From Caldifarciminota bacterium (GTDB lineage: Bacteria > Hydrothermota > Tepidihabitantia > B3-TA06), in assembly GCA_016934635.1 (NCBI GenBank), contig JAFGSK010000044.1:62001-126000 (forward strand): a stretch of 64,000 nucleotides of DNA, read 5' to 3'. Shown here in pieces: positions 54,177 to 61,934 of this stretch. The position numbers and the translations under genes are program-made. Under the pieces are notes generated by a model. That model was given only the letters and a program-made list of their open reading frames with translations. It was not told where the DNA came from and ran no database searches. The stretch's first letter is position 1. Each line of letters opens with the position of its first letter.

Positions 54177-54917
54177 ATGGGAGTGATGATGAATGCTTTG
54201 ATGTTAGTCTTGACCCTGGTTTCAGCGCCGTGGCATTTCGGGATAAGAGGAGGGTGGAGTGCAGGGCTTTACGGCTGGAACGCCGAGACCGGGACTTACG
54301 AGAATCCTAATTCCCACTGCCTGGTTATCGTTTCAAGACCCGCTATTCCTCCGCCCGGATTCGGAAGGTTCGGCTTTTCCCTGGAAGACGAACGTTCGAT
54401 CGGCTACACACTCGACTTCGGGATACACTACAAGACCTATCCAGCCGACGGCTACGTCACGAACATCCCGTACATGCCTGATTCCCTAAGGATGAATATC
54501 AACGAGTATGTTCCATACGTACACGTACAGGGAGGGCTCGGGATACAAAAAACCCTCAGGGTGGCGGAAGGCCGGATACACATTCCGCTTGGATTTCAGT
54601 TGACCTACAATTATTTCATCCCTGCCCTGACCCAGGATCTCGTGGATACCTATGCCGAGGACCTTACCGAGATGCTCAGAAGTGATTTCATTTCTGCTCT
54701 CGATTGGGTCAATGATCCGTATCTGATAATCCAATACGTTGACGAGCACAAGATGGGGATGCGTGTAAACTTCGGATTCCTGGGTGCAATCGTGCATTCC
54801 GACCACTTCAACTGGCTCGCGGGCGCCAACCTGGACTGGAACGTGTTCTTCGGTCGAAACCGTAATAACCTGGCGCTTTATCCTGAGTTCGGGCTGTCAA
54901 CAGGTTTTGTTTTCTAA
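54177..54917 (+). CDS. Secreted beta-rich protein, possible small outer-membrane barrel
   Basis: The product is about 242-246 residues, with a signal peptide (MNALMLVLTLVSAPWHF) and then alternating strands rich in Gly, Tyr and Phe (GIRGGWSAGLYGWNAE, YTLDFGIHYKTYPADGY, FGFLGAIVHSDHFNWLAG) and a C-terminal aromatic end (EFGLSTGFVF), which fits a small outer-membrane barrel. I do not recognise a family. Three starts are possible at 54177, 54186 and 54189; GGGAG lies between the first and the others, favouring 54186 or 54189. The gene is a single transcription unit with its own promoter. Confidence 0.6.
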   Translation: MGVMMNALMLVLTLVSAPWHFGIRGGWSAGLYGWNAETGTYENPNSHCLVIVSRPAIPPPGFGRFGFSLEDERSIGYTLDFGIHYKTYPADGYVTNIPYMPDSLRMNINEYVPYVHVQGGLGIQKTLRVAEGRIHIPLGFQLTYNYFIPALTQDLVDTYAEDLTEMLRSDFISALDWVNDPYLIIQYVDEHKMGMRVNFGFLGAIVHSDHFNWLAGANLDWNVFFGRNRNNLALYPEFGLSTGFVF

Positions 54918-55026
54918 AAAAATCTCAATTAAACAAAGTCTATGTCAATAACCCTTTGGTGAAGAGCAGGATAATAGAGATTGCGATCTTTACTGCGAAG
55001 CAGCGACGGAGCAAGATGTATTGAAG

Positions 55027-55054
55027 TTGACAATCGATGCGGTATGGGTATAGT
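55027..55054 (+). promoter_or_regulatory. Promoter of the fumarase beta gene
   Basis: TTGACA (55027-55032) and TATAGT (55049-55054) with a 16-bp spacer; a short leader with AAGGAGG follows. Confidence 0.8.
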
Positions 55055-55078
55055 CTGGGAAAAAATCTAAGGAGGCTC

Positions 55079-55636
55079 ATGTCCGAACGCAAGAAGATAA
55101 CCGCACCGTTTGCCGACGAGGTTGTTAAAGAGTTGAAGATGGGCGACGGCGTGTTGATGAGTGGAGTCATCTATACGGCTCGTGACGCTGCGCATAAGAA
55201 ACTGGTGGAATTAATCAATGAAGGCAAGGAGCTGCCCTTTGACATGCAAGGCGCAGTCATCTACTACGTGGGACCATCCCCTGCCCCTCCAGGCTATGCA
55301 ATAGGCTCGGCAGGCCCGACCACAAGTTACCGCATGGACCCTTATGCCCCGCTTTTAATTGAACACGGGATGAAAGGAATGATCGGCAAGGGCCAGCGCA
55401 ACCAGGCTGTCCTTGACGCAATGCAGAAGTACGGCGCCGTGTACTTTGCGGCAACAGGCGGCACTGCCGCTCTCATCGCACGCTCAATAAAAAAGGCGGA
55501 AGTTATCGCCTATCCAGAGCTGGGTGCCGAAGCCATCCGTCGTCTGGAAGTCGAGGACTTCCCGTGCATCGTGGCTAACGACGCCCACGGAGGTAACCTG
55601 TTCGCCGAAGGTCCGGAGAAGTACAAGGAAGCCTAG
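55079..55636 (+). CDS. Fumarate hydratase class I, beta subunit (C-terminal domain type)
   Basis: The 185-residue product is the beta subunit of iron-sulphur fumarate/tartrate hydro-lyases. It shows LKMGDGVLMSGVIYTARDAAHKK (core DGVLMSGVIYTARDAAH), then the signature GSAGPTTSYRMDPY, GMIGKGQRN and ATGGTAALIARSIKK, in the expected order. It works with an alpha subunit carrying the 4Fe-4S cluster to convert fumarate and malate. The alpha gene is usually adjacent but is not found in this window. AAGGAGG precedes the ATG at 55079; a longer frame from 55037 would start inside the promoter. It is followed by lipoprotein genes. Confidence 0.93.
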   Translation: MSERKKITAPFADEVVKELKMGDGVLMSGVIYTARDAAHKKLVELINEGKELPFDMQGAVIYYVGPSPAPPGYAIGSAGPTTSYRMDPYAPLLIEHGMKGMIGKGQRNQAVLDAMQKYGAVYFAATGGTAALIARSIKKAEVIAYPELGAEAIRRLEVEDFPCIVANDAHGGNLFAEGPEKYKEA

Positions 55637-55669
55637 GCTGACTTACTCAGGTATCGGAGAGGGTAGTCG

Positions 55670-56146
55670 ATGAGAAGGTTGGCTATCGTTGGTGTTCAGT
55701 TGGCTATAGGTATTGACTCTGTTGCTTGTACGCATCCCTCAATGCGCAGGGATAAATCCAACGTGGAGGAATCCTTAACAGACATATTAAAAGGAAGTAT
55801 TGACGACGAATCTGTCGATATAAACCTGGATTTGAAAGGAAAACCCCCTAAAAAATCCCCCCAGGGAACTCGCTTATCCTGAGGCAAGGCGCACTGGTTC
55901 TTTCTTTGCGGTGTCGGAAGAAAGCTATGGAGGAATGACTTCCTTTGAGGCGAATGATCCATCCGAACACGTTCGTAATTACTATAAAAACCTGAAAGGA
56001 TGGTCTTTTGAGGATACAATCGAGGAATCCTCCGACGAAGCCGGTTGTTATGTTATGACTCTCACGAGAAAGGATGTAACAACAGTCATAGTCATATCGG
56101 TTGATGATGGAAAATAACTATCGGTATTGCATATGAAGAGGAGTAA
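55670..56146 (+). pseudogene. Frameshifted paralogue of the downstream lipoprotein
   Basis: The reading frame begins at ATG 55670 and encodes a signal-like N-terminus ending near VAC, then DINLDLKGKPPKKSP, and stops early at 55882. In a second frame the sequence continues ELAYPEARRTGSFFAVSEES and VRNYYKNLKGW to 56117, and a third frame supplies the end, ITIGIAYEEE, stopping at 56144-56146. The three pieces line up with the intact protein at 56289. Both shifts fall in homopolymers: A6/C6 near 55848-55864 and A4 near 56111. They may be true mutations or sequencing errors. Confidence 0.8.
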
Positions 56147-56162
56147 TCGTTACCCCAGTCTC

Positions 56163-56190
56163 TTGCTAAATCCCCAATCCTAGTTATAAT
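56163..56190 (+). promoter_or_regulatory. Promoter of the intact lipoprotein and yebC
   Basis: TTGCTA (56163-56168) and TATAAT (56185-56190) with a 16-bp spacer. Confidence 0.6.
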
Positions 56191-56288
56191 GTGGTGTTCG
56201 AGAGGGGATCAAAAAGGAGTAATGGATGTTAGCGGGCGGCCCAGAAGGGTCAAGCGAATGCAAAACCAAAATGACGGAGGAATAAGTC

Positions 56289-56762
56289 ATGAAAAAAACC
56301 TTGATTCTTGCCCTGATTGCCGCATTTGTGGCTGTCTTAACCCTTAGCTGCTGCGGTAAGATGATGGAGAAAGCGATAGAGGAGGCGATAGAAGAGGAAG
56401 GCGGCGAAGATGTCGATATCGACATAGGCGGTATGATGGGCGGAAAACCCCCAAAGAACTTTCCCAAGGATCTTATTTATCCCGGTGCAAAATCGACCGG
56501 ATTCGTTTCCGGAACCACCGAAGAAGGCTCAGGCGGTTGGGGTGCACTTGAATCCAGCGCCTCGCTTTCAAGGATAGTAAAATACTACGAAGGTCTGGAA
56601 AGCAAAGGCTGGACTAACGAGGGCTCCTTCGAAGCCTCTACCGAAGAAGGTGAATCCTACATGTTGACCTTGTCCAAGGGCGATTTCAGCGCCGTAGTAA
56701 CCATCTCAGAAGACAGTGAATCCGGGAAGACAATAATAGGCTTCATGTACGGAGAAGAATAG
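56289..56762 (+). CDS. Small lipoprotein, unrecognised
   Basis: The 157-residue product has a lipoprotein signal (hydrophobic run ending LTLSC, with Cys near residue 21), an acidic helical stretch (AIEEAIEEEGGEDVDID), a Gly-rich linker with KPPKNFPKDLIYPGAK, and a domain of about 85 residues with IVKYYEGLESKGWTNEG and ESYMLTLSKGDFSAVVTI. The last part resembles small periplasmic domains that contain a Tyr-Tyr/Trp pair. The function is unknown. GGAGG precedes the ATG. The gene lies 20 bp before yebC, and a frameshifted paralogue lies just upstream. Confidence 0.7.
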   Translation: MKKTLILALIAAFVAVLTLSCCGKMMEKAIEEAIEEEGGEDVDIDIGGMMGGKPPKNFPKDLIYPGAKSTGFVSGTTEEGSGGWGALESSASLSRIVKYYEGLESKGWTNEGSFEASTEEGESYMLTLSKGDFSAVVTISEDSESGKTIIGFMYGEE

Positions 56763-56782
56763 CTAAAACTGAGAGGAGCGAA

Positions 56783-57538
56783 ATGTCCGGACATTCAAAG
56801 TGGTCGACAATAAAGCACAAAAAGGCCGCTGCCGATGCTAAACGGGGCAAGCTCTTCTCCAAGTTGATTCGCGAAATCACGACGGCGGCAAAGGCTGGCG
56901 GCGGGGATCCCGCCGCCAACCCCCGTCTTAGAACAGCAATGGATGCGGCAAAGGCCGCAAACATGCCCTCGGAGAACATCGACAGGGCTGTAAAACGAGG
57001 CACCGGAGAACTACCCGGTGTTATATACGAAGAGGTAACCTACGAGGCCTACGGACCAGCCGGTGTTGCATTAGTTATAGAAGTGCTGACCGATAACAAG
57101 AATCGTACCCTGGGAGAGATTAAGCATACACTTTCGCGTCATAACGGCAGTCTTGGAGGTACAGGAAGCGTATCCTGGCAGTTTAAGGCCTGCGGCATCA
57201 TACATCTGCCTACAGATAAATACGATGAGGATCAAGCCCTGGAGATGGCTTTGGATGCAGGCGCCGAGGATTTTAGACGCGATGGGTCAATCTACGAGGT
57301 TCGCACCGAACCGACCGAATTCGGAGCGGTCCGTGACGCTTTAGAGAATAAAGGCGCTGAGATACTCTCCGCTGAACTAACCCAGCTTCCTCAAAACACC
57401 GTGGCGCTTACCGAAAAGGATGCAGCCAAGATATTAAAGCTCATCGATGCCCTGGAAGACCTGGACGACGTTCAGACGGTCTATGCCAATTTCGATATCT
57501 CCGAGGAGGTAATGGAGAAGCTTGCCGCCCAGGCTTAA
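56783..57538 (+). CDS. yebC: YebC/PmpR-family DNA-binding protein
   Basis: The 251-residue product has the family opening MSGHSKWSTIKHKKAAADAK (residues 1-20), then AAKAANMPSENIDRAVKRG, YEAYGPAGVALVIEVLTDNK and NKNRTLGEIKHTLSRHNGSL. YebC-type proteins are described as transcription factors and, for some, as ribosome-associated factors that ease translation of proline stretches. Length and domains are normal. GAGAGGAG lies before the ATG. An intrinsic terminator stands about 45 bp after the stop. Confidence 0.97.
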   Translation: MSGHSKWSTIKHKKAAADAKRGKLFSKLIREITTAAKAGGGDPAANPRLRTAMDAAKAANMPSENIDRAVKRGTGELPGVIYEEVTYEAYGPAGVALVIEVLTDNKNRTLGEIKHTLSRHNGSLGGTGSVSWQFKACGIIHLPTDKYDEDQALEMALDAGAEDFRRDGSIYEVRTEPTEFGAVRDALENKGAEILSAELTQLPQNTVALTEKDAAKILKLIDALEDLDDVQTVYANFDISEEVMEKLAAQA

Positions 57539-57582
57539 GCAGGCTAAAAAATTCATGGGGAAGGACTAATAGATTATCACGA

Positions 57583-57613
57583 GACAAGGGGCAAAAGCCC
57601 CTTGTCTTTTTTT
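57583..57613 (+). terminator. Intrinsic terminator after yebC
   Basis: GACAAGGGGC and GCCCCTTGTC pair around AAAA, followed by seven T. Confidence 0.93.
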
Positions 57614-57641
57614 ATTGTCGAAATCACCGCGTGGGGTGGAG

Positions 57642-58583
57642 TTATTGGTTGTCTTCGCCTCCGTCGTCGGGGAGTTCAAGACCTTCCTTGGCTACAACGT
57701 AAGGAAATGCAATAGCATAGGATGAGTATTCGGCTGCCGAATCACCATCCAGGGTTTCGGCAAGGATAATGTCTATTGCCGCATGCCGGACGGTAATGTC
57801 CCTGTTTAACAGATAATCATCGGCAGTCACCCAGATACCGGTGAACTTCTTGTGATCTTGCTCATCCCTATTGAAAACCTCGCGGCGGTGACGGAACTTG
57901 AGTCGGAAGTGACGTCCGTGGTGAAGGTATGCCCAAGCTTCTACGTCAGTTGCAAGGGTTACCTCTACGGTAACCGTATCCTCGGGGGTGAACCTGGGAA
58001 TATCGTCCGGTCCGTACCAGTCAACCGTACTCGTTATCTCGAAATCCTCTCCTGAGGTGGAAGTAATCTTTACGCTGGCGATCTCAACCGCAGTGGTGGG
58101 ATTGTTAGTCCATATCTTAACCGGGGTAATCTTTTCAATCTTCCAGCCTCTGAAGAGCTTTCCTTTCCCTCGGGAGAGTACGATACGACGGTAAGTGCTA
58201 TCATCGATTGGATGTTCCCATACGGTATCATTCTCAATGTCGCGGACATAGATCGTTCCCTGGAAGTAATTTGTGATAACGGCGAAGGCTGAATCACCAA
58301 CTACATCGTCCTCGGAGATATCAACGTAGCGACCGAAAGAAGTAATCACTCGTCCCCACTTTTGGTGCCCGCTGTCCGGCATTGGGAAAAGAAGTGCCAT
58401 CGAAGCCTCGACATCAGCCGTGCTGTCGTTGGTTACTCTGTCTGAGCCGTCGCCGGTGAAGTAAGAGTTCAACAGGAGGTCTCTTATCTGTTCGATGTCC
58501 TCGGTGACATCGCCTCCGCATTGCAAACCCATAAGTCCCGTTAATACAAGTATTGTGCAAAGAAGCATCGCAAGCTTCTTCAT
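57642..58583 (-). CDS. Putative envelope protein, last gene of an ECF sigma operon
   Basis: The 313-residue product begins with a signal sequence (MKKLAMLLCTILVLTGLMGL) and a following Cys, which may be lipidated, though Gln before the Cys is not the usual lipobox. The rest is strand-rich with WGRVITSFGRYVDI, a nuclear-transport-factor-like beginning (IEQIRDLLLNSYFTGDG) and DDIPRFTPEDTVTVEVTLA. I do not recognise the family. It overlaps the upstream Spy-like gene by 4 bases, with AAGGAGG inside that gene, and so belongs to the sigma-factor operon; it is probably an envelope-stress product. Confidence 0.7.
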   Translation of the reverse strand: MKKLAMLLCTILVLTGLMGLQCGGDVTEDIEQIRDLLLNSYFTGDGSDRVTNDSTADVEASMALLFPMPDSGHQKWGRVITSFGRYVDISEDDVVGDSAFAVITNYFQGTIYVRDIENDTVWEHPIDDSTYRRIVLSRGKGKLFRGWKIEKITPVKIWTNNPTTAVEIASVKITSTSGEDFEITSTVDWYGPDDIPRFTPEDTVTVEVTLATDVEAWAYLHHGRHFRLKFRHRREVFNRDEQDHKKFTGIWVTADDYLLNRDITVRHAAIDIILAETLDGDSAAEYSSYAIAFPYVVAKEGLELPDDGGEDNQ

Positions 58584-59089
58584 TCTGTCCTCCTTGGTTG
58601 ATTTTCATTCTCGAGTTCTTGGTTCCCCGGTTCACCCCTGACGCGGTTAATCAACTCCTTGAGTTCCTTCTCAAACTGAATCTCAAAGACGATGAACCGC
58701 GCCTGCTGCTCTACGGTCAGAGTCTGCATTATTTCCTCACGAACGCGCTCAAGTTCCGCTTGATAGGCCTGTTCGCGTTCCTGCATCCTGGTCATGATCT
58801 CGCCTATCCTGCGTTCGTTGGGTGTACGCTTACCAAGCTCGGTCTCCAACGATTGATAGTCTACCGACTGTTCCTTGCGACAGGCTATCTCGAGGGAGTC
58901 CCGCTCACGTAACCGAGGTAGGATAGTGGCAATCTGTTCGTCACTGAGACCCAACTCCTGAGTCATCCTGGTTATGCGATAGGCGCTGATCATCTCAAGC
59001 ACCCTGCCTCCGCCTCTATCCATACCCGGTCTCGGTTGTGCAAAACCTGCAACCGCAGCAAAAATCAACAAAAACAACGCTCGTTTCAT
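58580..59089 (-). CDS. Spy/CpxP-like periplasmic protein
   Basis: The 169-residue product has a signal peptide (cleaved near GFAQP), then long charged helices with MTQELGLSDEQIATILPRLR (about 43-62), and near the end IMQTLTVEQQARFIVFEIQF, where LTVEQQ matches the LTxxQ motif of the Spy/CpxP chaperone family. Such proteins bind unfolded polypeptides in the periplasm. It lies between an anti-sigma-like gene (4 bp upstream) and an envelope protein gene (4-bp overlap). Confidence 0.75.
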   Translation of the reverse strand: MKRALFLLIFAAVAGFAQPRPGMDRGGGRVLEMISAYRITRMTQELGLSDEQIATILPRLRERDSLEIACRKEQSVDYQSLETELGKRTPNERRIGEIMTRMQEREQAYQAELERVREEIMQTLTVEQQARFIVFEIQFEKELKELINRVRGEPGNQELENENQPRRTE

Positions 59090-59092
59090 AGG

Positions 59093-59635
59093 CTAACTCC
59101 TTTTAAGTTCCAGCATCTTCTCTTCAAGCAAGAAGATCAGGACTTCTTCCTCTTCCTCGTCCAACCCCATCAGTTCATTATAAATATCAGTCGGCTTACG
59201 CTCGGTATAGTCCAGCATTACTTCTCTTAACTCTTCATCCTCCGACATGATCAACGTGATAAGCTGAATACCCTCGTCCCGGGACAAGGTGTCGCCGTTA
59301 ATCATCACAAACTCGGCTTCTCTAGCCCCCTCGAATAGAGTCTTCCCACCAAAGACCAAAAATCCGATTATCGCGACCGTCACCGCGGCCGGGGCGACAA
59401 CCCAGCGCCACCAGCGAATTCGAGGGCGGGAAGGAACAGACCACATCACAGGTTTGAGGTCGGGAGCGGTGTCCACCTTGGTAAGGGCAAGGACCTGTTT
59501 AAGACTGTCGAGTTCCCGTCGATAGAGAGCGGATTCCTTGAGCTTCTTCGCTACCTTTGAACGCTCCTTTACATCCAGTTCTCCATCCAGAAAGGCAATA
59601 AGCTTTTCCCTTGTCTCAGTATCTATCTTCTTCAT
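59093..59635 (-). CDS. Putative membrane anti-sigma factor
   Basis: The 180-residue product has a cytoplasmic N-terminal helical region (TREKLIAFLDGELDVKERSK, residues 7-26, the layout of anti-sigma helical domains though without zinc ligands), one membrane helix (about 78-96) and a mostly acidic external part ending in repeated Glu (LDEEEEEVLIFLLEEK). It starts 11 bp after an ECF sigma gene, the usual order for a sigma and its inhibitor. The role as inhibitor is inferred from position and layout. Confidence 0.75.
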   Translation of the reverse strand: MKKIDTETREKLIAFLDGELDVKERSKVAKKLKESALYRRELDSLKQVLALTKVDTAPDLKPVMWSVPSRPRIRWWRWVVAPAAVTVAIIGFLVFGGKTLFEGAREAEFVMINGDTLSRDEGIQLITLIMSEDEELREVMLDYTERKPTDIYNELMGLDEEEEEVLIFLLEEKMLELKRS

Positions 59636-59646
59636 CTCTATCCTTA

Positions 59647-60180
59647 CTAATCGACGAATCCCTTCAGGCTCTCGCGGAGCTTGAGAATCGCGTGGTGATA
59701 ACTCGCCTTGACCGCACCTTCGGAAAGCCCAAGAACCTCGGCGATCTCCGCATGGGGGCGTTCCTCTTCGTAGCGCATGTGAAATATCGCCCGCTGCCTG
59801 GGTGGAAGATCGTTTATTGCCCGGGTGGCCGCTTGCTTTAATTCTTGCTGCCGTGCGGAGTTTTCAGGATTATTCGAGGTTTCCACCTGTTCCATATCCA
59901 TCTCGGTCCGCTTCAGCTTCGAGCCTCTGCGCAGCTTGTTGAGGATGAGGTTAACCGTTATCCGATAAAGCCAGGTAGAGAACTGTGCATCGCCTCGAAA
60001 TTTCTTAAGCGATCGATAGGCTTTCATAAATGCCTCCTGGACTGCATCTTCCACGTCGGCACGGTTATGAAGCATCCTCCATGCCAGAGCGCACAGCTTT
60101 TTCTCGTATCTGCGCACCAGGATCTCGAACAGGTCGGCTTGACCCTTCTTGACTCTTTCAACAACTTCATGATCTTCCAT
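59647..60180 (-). CDS. ECF RNA polymerase sigma factor
   Basis: The product (177 residues) has region 2 (VRRYEKKLCALAWRMLHNRA, DVEDAVQEAFMKAYRSLKKF, FSTWLYRITVNLILNKLRRG; about 22-100) and region 4 (LPPRQRAIFHMRYEEERPHA, EIAEVLGLSEGAVKASYHHA, KLRESLKGF; about 125-175). It directs RNA polymerase to envelope-stress type promoters. The start is ATG 60180, with GGTGAT six bases before it; a TTG at 60204 is also in frame. The promoter lies about 60 nt upstream of the start. It heads an operon with the anti-sigma-like, Spy-like and envelope genes. Confidence 0.93.
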   Translation of the reverse strand: MEDHEVVERVKKGQADLFEILVRRYEKKLCALAWRMLHNRADVEDAVQEAFMKAYRSLKKFRGDAQFSTWLYRITVNLILNKLRRGSKLKRTEMDMEQVETSNNPENSARQQELKQAATRAINDLPPRQRAIFHMRYEEERPHAEIAEVLGLSEGAVKASYHHAILKLRESLKGFVD

Positions 60181-60246
60181 CTCCTCATCACCATTTAGAC
60201 ACAAAAAAAGGCGAATAGTTTAATCGCTCAATGCGGTACATAATCT

Positions 60247-60274
60247 ATAATAGTGAGGTTACGGGCACTGTCAA
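60247..60274 (-). promoter_or_regulatory. Promoter of the sigma-factor operon
   Basis: On the minus strand TTGACA (60269-60274) and TATTAT (60247-60252) are spaced by 16 bp. The boxes match the housekeeping pattern of this window, not a typical ECF pattern. Confidence 0.7.
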
Positions 60275-60701
60275 GTGAAAAAGTGCTCGTTCCCGCCGCA
60301 GGCGGACGCTTGCGAACCGGAGGTTCAAAGATCGCAGACGGCCTTCGGATGAGCTCGCTTCTGACTCTGGGAGAGGATTAAAGGTAAGACAAACACTCTT
60401 GTTTGTCTAGGACAGGTAAGAGTGCCTTTCCTACATGATTAAAAAAACACACAACCCGTGAAGTTCGCAATTTGCGAGATTAAAAAGCATCAGCCGAAGG
60501 CGGAGATAAACTCGCATGCGACCTCCGCCCACATTTTTCAAGGCTGAGGATTAATTAGAATGGTTCGACAGATGCAGGATAGATTGACACCCTGAGAGGG
60601 TGTCCTCCATTCTCCGCAGGTTGTGAATAAGATTCAGCTCTGTGTCCTCTGTGATCTCTGTGTTTAATAATACCCTATAGATGAGAGCTCAACCTTAACC
60701 G
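60275..60701. other. Gap with perfect hairpins and a dispersed repeat
   Basis: No gene is supported. Perfect hairpins are AGACAAACA/TGTTTGTCT (60387-60408) and GACACCCT/AGGGTGTC (60586-60604). A TCTGTG-type dispersed repeat lies at 60639-60665. The two hairpins have no T-run and are not clear terminators. Confidence 0.55.
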
Positions 60702-61538
60702 CTAAAACCTGATACTCACCAGCTGTATCGATATCTGCATGGTTGAGGTTCCTGGCGTTGAACCTTCTATCGCATTCCCAGGATACGGACAGTTATCCTC
60801 ACCCATTGACCAGGTTGCGTATACGGCTCCAGTTCCATGGTTACTTTGCTCCTCAGGCTTCCACCACAGCTGGTATGAGTAGAAAAAGAGCGCCGTGCCC
60901 GCGCCCAGGATAGAGCCGGCGATTACGTCGCCCGGGTAGTGCCGGTTGTCTTTTATCCGGGTATAGCCTATCCATCCCGCTCCCGTAGCTAAAAGGGCGG
61001 TAATTCCGGATTTGACCGCCACTGCCCATGGATCGTCCGACCGCCACTCGTCCCAGGTATAAAGCGCAAGGTAGGTGGCGGTTGTGAAGGCGTGGGTTGC
61101 GTGTCCTGATGGAAAGCTCTTGCGGGCCTTTTTAACCTCGATTCCCTGCTGGATACGGTCATAATAGTCCGGGCGGGGACGGCCAAAAAAGATTTTGCCA
61201 AAGTCTTTGATAAAGAATCCTACGGTGAGCGCCTGGATCCCACCTTTCAGATGGCGGTAGCTGCGGTCATTGAGCCAGCCGTCCTGGTTGGGTAAGAGAC
61301 TAACCAACCCCACTCCGGCAAGCCCGCCTGCAAGCACCCATGAATTAGGTATCAGGTCCTCTTTATAGGGCTTATCACCAGGGCCTTCTATCAAGGGCTT
61401 TTCAAATATTGGATAAGATAATGCGCACAAACCACCACCTAAGGTGGAGCCCCCAATTATTCCCCAGTCCAAGGCCTCCCTCTGCCAGGAAGCGGAAACG
61501 AGTACAGGTACCAGGATAACGACAATCTTTCCTATCAT
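60702..61538 (-). CDS. PAP2-family membrane phosphatase
   Basis: The 278-residue product has a signal-like N-terminus, several membrane helices and the three phosphatase motifs in order: KIFFGRPRPDYYDRI (K-x6-R-P), SFPSGHATHAF (PSGH) and RIKDNRHYPGDVIAG (the R-x5-H-x3-D motif), at about residues 115, 140 and 190. It probably removes phosphate from lipid phosphates such as undecaprenyl diphosphate or phosphatidic acid. The ATG lies 6 nt after a -10 box without a ribosome site. The C-terminal tail of about 45 residues after the last membrane helix is unusual. Confidence 0.9.
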   Translation of the reverse strand: MIGKIVVILVPVLVSASWQREALDWGIIGGSTLGGGLCALSYPIFEKPLIEGPGDKPYKEDLIPNSWVLAGGLAGVGLVSLLPNQDGWLNDRSYRHLKGGIQALTVGFFIKDFGKIFFGRPRPDYYDRIQQGIEVKKARKSFPSGHATHAFTTATYLALYTWDEWRSDDPWAVAVKSGITALLATGAGWIGYTRIKDNRHYPGDVIAGSILGAGTALFFYSYQLWWKPEEQSNHGTGAVYATWSMGEDNCPYPGNAIEGSTPGTSTMQISIQLVSIRF

Positions 61539-61544
61539 CAGCGT

Positions 61545-61572
61545 ACTCTATTGGGGTATAAGAGGTTGTCAA
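61545..61572 (-). promoter_or_regulatory. Leaderless promoter of the PAP2 phosphatase
   Basis: On the minus strand TTGACA (61567-61572) and TAGAGT (61545-61550) are spaced by 16 bp, with 6 nt to the ATG at 61538. Confidence 0.6.
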
Positions 61573-61583
61573 GTAATTCGTTT

Positions 61584-61893
61584 GATTGAAGATTGAAAGA
61601 TTATACGACTGAAAGATTTGAAGATTATAAGATTCCAAGGTTACTCCTTGTGGTAGCTCTAACATTTACTAAACTCATTTCTCAAACACATGCAAATTGT
61701 CTCGTTCATCTCTGAGTTCTCTGTGTTAAAAAAACACCAGCTCCATGGAGACAACTCCGTCGCCTTCACTCGCTTCGACCTACGCCCTCAGCTCGTGTTC
61801 CTTGTGGTTAGTCCCTTCCTGTCTTGTGCTATAAGCCGTCGGCTGGTAACCGTGAGCCGGTAGCTGTCAGCGACCAGCGGTTGGCGGTACGCG
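61584..61893. repeat. Mosaic of three degenerate repeat types
   Basis: Three unrelated degenerate repeats lie in one gap: AGATT units at 61584-61638, a TCTGAGTTCTCTGTG unit at 61706-61735, and GCCGTCGGCTGG/AGCCGGTAGCTGTCAGC-type units at 61831-61893. No gene is supported. Confidence 0.6.
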
Positions 61894-61899
61894 GTTCAA

Positions 61900-61928
61900 T
61901 TGACTTTTTTGACCTGTTTCAGTATAGT
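61900..61928 (+). promoter_or_regulatory. Leaderless promoter of the first antiporter
   Basis: TTGACT (61900-61905) and TATAGT (61923-61928) are spaced by 17 bp, with 6 nt to the GTG at 61935. Confidence 0.7.
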
Positions 61929-61934
61929 CTATTC

